A stretch of DNA of 64,000 nt from Prunella strophiata (taxonomy: Eukaryota > Chordata > Aves > Passeriformes > Prunellidae). The translations under genes were made by a program, and so were the position numbers. Positions 52,301 to 55,300 of the stretch are shown in pieces. The notes beneath the pieces were generated by a model. It ran no database searches. It worked only from the letters and a program-made list of their open reading frames with translations, and had not been told where the DNA came from. The DNA lies in assembly GCA_036583965.1 (NCBI GenBank), contig JAZBQD010000027.1, positions 29,209,001-29,273,000 of the forward strand. The letters are read 5' to 3'. The first letter of the stretch is position 1. Every line of letters starts with the position of its first letter.

Positions 52301-55300
52301 ACCACATCCTCTGGCTTTGCATGGTTCAGCAGCAGCACATGCACCTCACACAACTCCCAGGATCAGCTCCCCTCATCTCCTGCCTCCTCTCCCTGCTCTT
52401 GGAGGAGCTGAGGCAGCAAGAAAAGCCCAACAGCTCCTATGGCAACTGTGTGACCCTGAAAGTCACCACTGTGCCCACAAGGTGGGTCTCTAAACCAACA
52501 TCTGGGTCTCAGCACAAGAGAAGCTGCTAGGGAGGAATGGTCTGCCCAGGGCTTGGCATAGACTCAGTGGGACTCAGCACAGAGCTCCTCTTGCTCTCTG
52601 TGGACAAGACTACATTAAAATCTGTGAATGCCCCTGAGGTTTTGAATGAGGTGCCAAGATCTGCATTTTAAGACTGATTTCAGGTAAATTCTGCTCCCTT
52701 TGGTCATTATCTTTCCACAAAACCTGTCTGAACAATGATTTGGGGTAATATTGGGGTGCCAGTCAGTTTGTCCCAAGTTGTCTGGACACTGCCAAGTCCT
52801 TCCTGCACTACAGAACCCCGGAAAGGGAAGACAACTGATTCTCTAAAAGGGAAAAAAAAAACCCACAAATTCTTTTACTTGTAACAGAAAGACTCTGCCT
52901 GGGGACTCAGAGACAGGAAAAGAGAGGAGACATTTACCTTCTGCTTCTTCTGGGGTCCAGTAGCCAGAGGAGTCGCAGACGCGAGGGGAAGAGGCCTCGT
53001 GCACGAACTGGCGGAAGGTGCCATCCTCAGCACAGCTGTCACACAGCGTGTCCTGCTCCCTGCTGACACAGCACACACCCTGGCATGCCTCAGGAGGACC
53101 AGACAGCCCCCCAGCCACATCTGTCCAGGTGGCACCACACAGGAGGTTGGAAAAGCAGAGCTAAAGCCTCAGAATCTCCCTGGCTATATCATCCTGCTTG
53201 GAATCAGCTTCTTCAAAGACAGGGAAATATGAGCACCCATGGATTTAATCTCTCCTCTTCTCCATGCTCTCTGGGTAGTCTTGGATGAACAACCTGTTCC
53301 ATCCCCACCAGTCAGAGCTGACAGAGCCCACACATCCCAGGGCAATGCCTCTGGACTAGAGTGGGTGCAAATAAGGCGCTCTCTGCTAAACCCAGAGTAA
53401 GGCTTTGGCTTTCAGCATTATTGGAATGCAAACCAGTCACAATAATGCCAATTGCAGTGCTCTCCAGAAAAGATAAAGGCACTTTCTCTGCCATAAGGGC
53501 CAGCCTCAGCCTTGACCAGCTCTTCTCAGGGATGCAGGACTGTCACAATTGATCAGCTCCTGAGACAGTTATGAGAGACAACTTGTGCCTCCCTTCTAGA
53601 CCCATGTTTTCCTGCTCCCAAATAACGTCACTCCCCAACAAAGTAGTTTATTTGGATGACTTGAGGCTACCCAGCACTCAGAGCCTCTCCTGTCTGTGGG
53701 GTGACATGCATGTGCTCTTGTTACTCCTGAGCAAAAGGGCCATTGTAGAGAGCACCCATTCTTTGAAAAGTCAGCAAGCACTGACCCAAGAGTGCCCCAG
53801 CTGCGATCAAACACAATTTTCCTTTTAATTATAAAAGGACAGCTTTAGGAAGCAGCTTCAAAACAAGTTCAAAAGCTCTTTATGTACGTGCTCATGATCC
53901 CATAAGCAAAAAATCCCTAAAAATAGTCTCACCACCTAAAACCTGCTGGAAACTGAAATATATTAGTAAGAGGGGCTGCTGAATAGAGACGCTGGTGGTG
54001 TATCCAGGTCTTGGTGGCTCCCTTAGTGGGGAGAAGACAGACATCCACCCAACACTCATGGCTGTGCACTGCTCAACAGCCAAACAACTCTGGCTCCTTG
54101 GCATCATTTCTCTGGCTTGAGAAGTTTCCTGACTTACCCCCAGTTAGCTGCTCTGCAAGTCCATGACAGCGCTGGGAACGAAATCCAGCTCTTGTGGTTC
54201 GAGCTCCCTGCCTTAACCACAAGGCTGCATTTCCTCCTGGTAAATAGCTACTTTATACAATAAGTGCTAAATGAAGCTCATTTTTCATTCCCTGATTGCA
54301 CTCTGGGGTTTTAGAGCTGGCTTCCCCTCCTGATGCTCTTTGGCTTCCCCTCCTGGCACCCCGAGAGCGGGAAGCTTGCAGGAGAGCCCATCTGCCAGGG
54401 GGCCATGGCAGCAGCCTGGCTCTGGTGTCTGAGGGCTCTGCTGGAGACAACCAGGGTGGGAAGGGGACTGGGGGCAGGGGGTTCCACACCACAGAGATCA
54501 CACAATCACAGGGTTGGAAGAGACCTCCAAGATCATCGAGTCCAACCTGTTCCCTGACACCTCAACGAAACCACGGCACCGAATGCCACATCCAATCTTT
54601 TTTGAAACACATCCAGGGATTTTAAACACGCCCCTTGTCCCTTCCAGCAGGCTCCCTCACCTCTCGTGGAGGACGCCGCTGATGGGAGGCAGCCAGTAGA
54701 TGCTGAGGGAGTCGTGTGTCTGCCCGGTGACCATGGGAGGGATCGGGATGGGTGCCGGCTTCCTGCTGTGGCCCCAGCGCTGGTACACCAGGTCCAGGTA
54801 GCAATGCATGCGGGCCACCTGGTTGGGGGTGAAGCTGTTGGTGCAGTCATCATCTGGGGGACAAGAGGGTTGATGGTTAGGGCACGGCAACATGCGCCTT
54901 TTGCTCCTGGAGAAACTTTTCTGGGGACTTCTAGGGAAGGCTGGCTCTGCTGCCGGGGCTCTCTGGTGTCGTGTGTCCCCAAAGCCACAAGATGGCACTG
55001 CCTCAGCAGCGCCACGTCCCTGCACCTGCCCGGCACCAGCACCGGCACCTGGGCAGTGCCACCGCAGCAGGGACAGCCAGGGGCATGGAACTGCTCCTGG
55101 GCAGTGCCACCGCAGCAGGGACAGCCAGGGGCGCAGAACTGCACCTGGGCAGTGCCACAGCAGCAGGGACAGCCAGGGGCACAGAACTGCACCTGGGCAG
55201 TGCCACCGCAGCAGGGACAGCCAGGGGCACGGAACTGCACCTGGGCAGTGCCACCGCAGCAGGGACAGCCAGGGGCATGGGACTGCTCCTGGGCAGTGCC

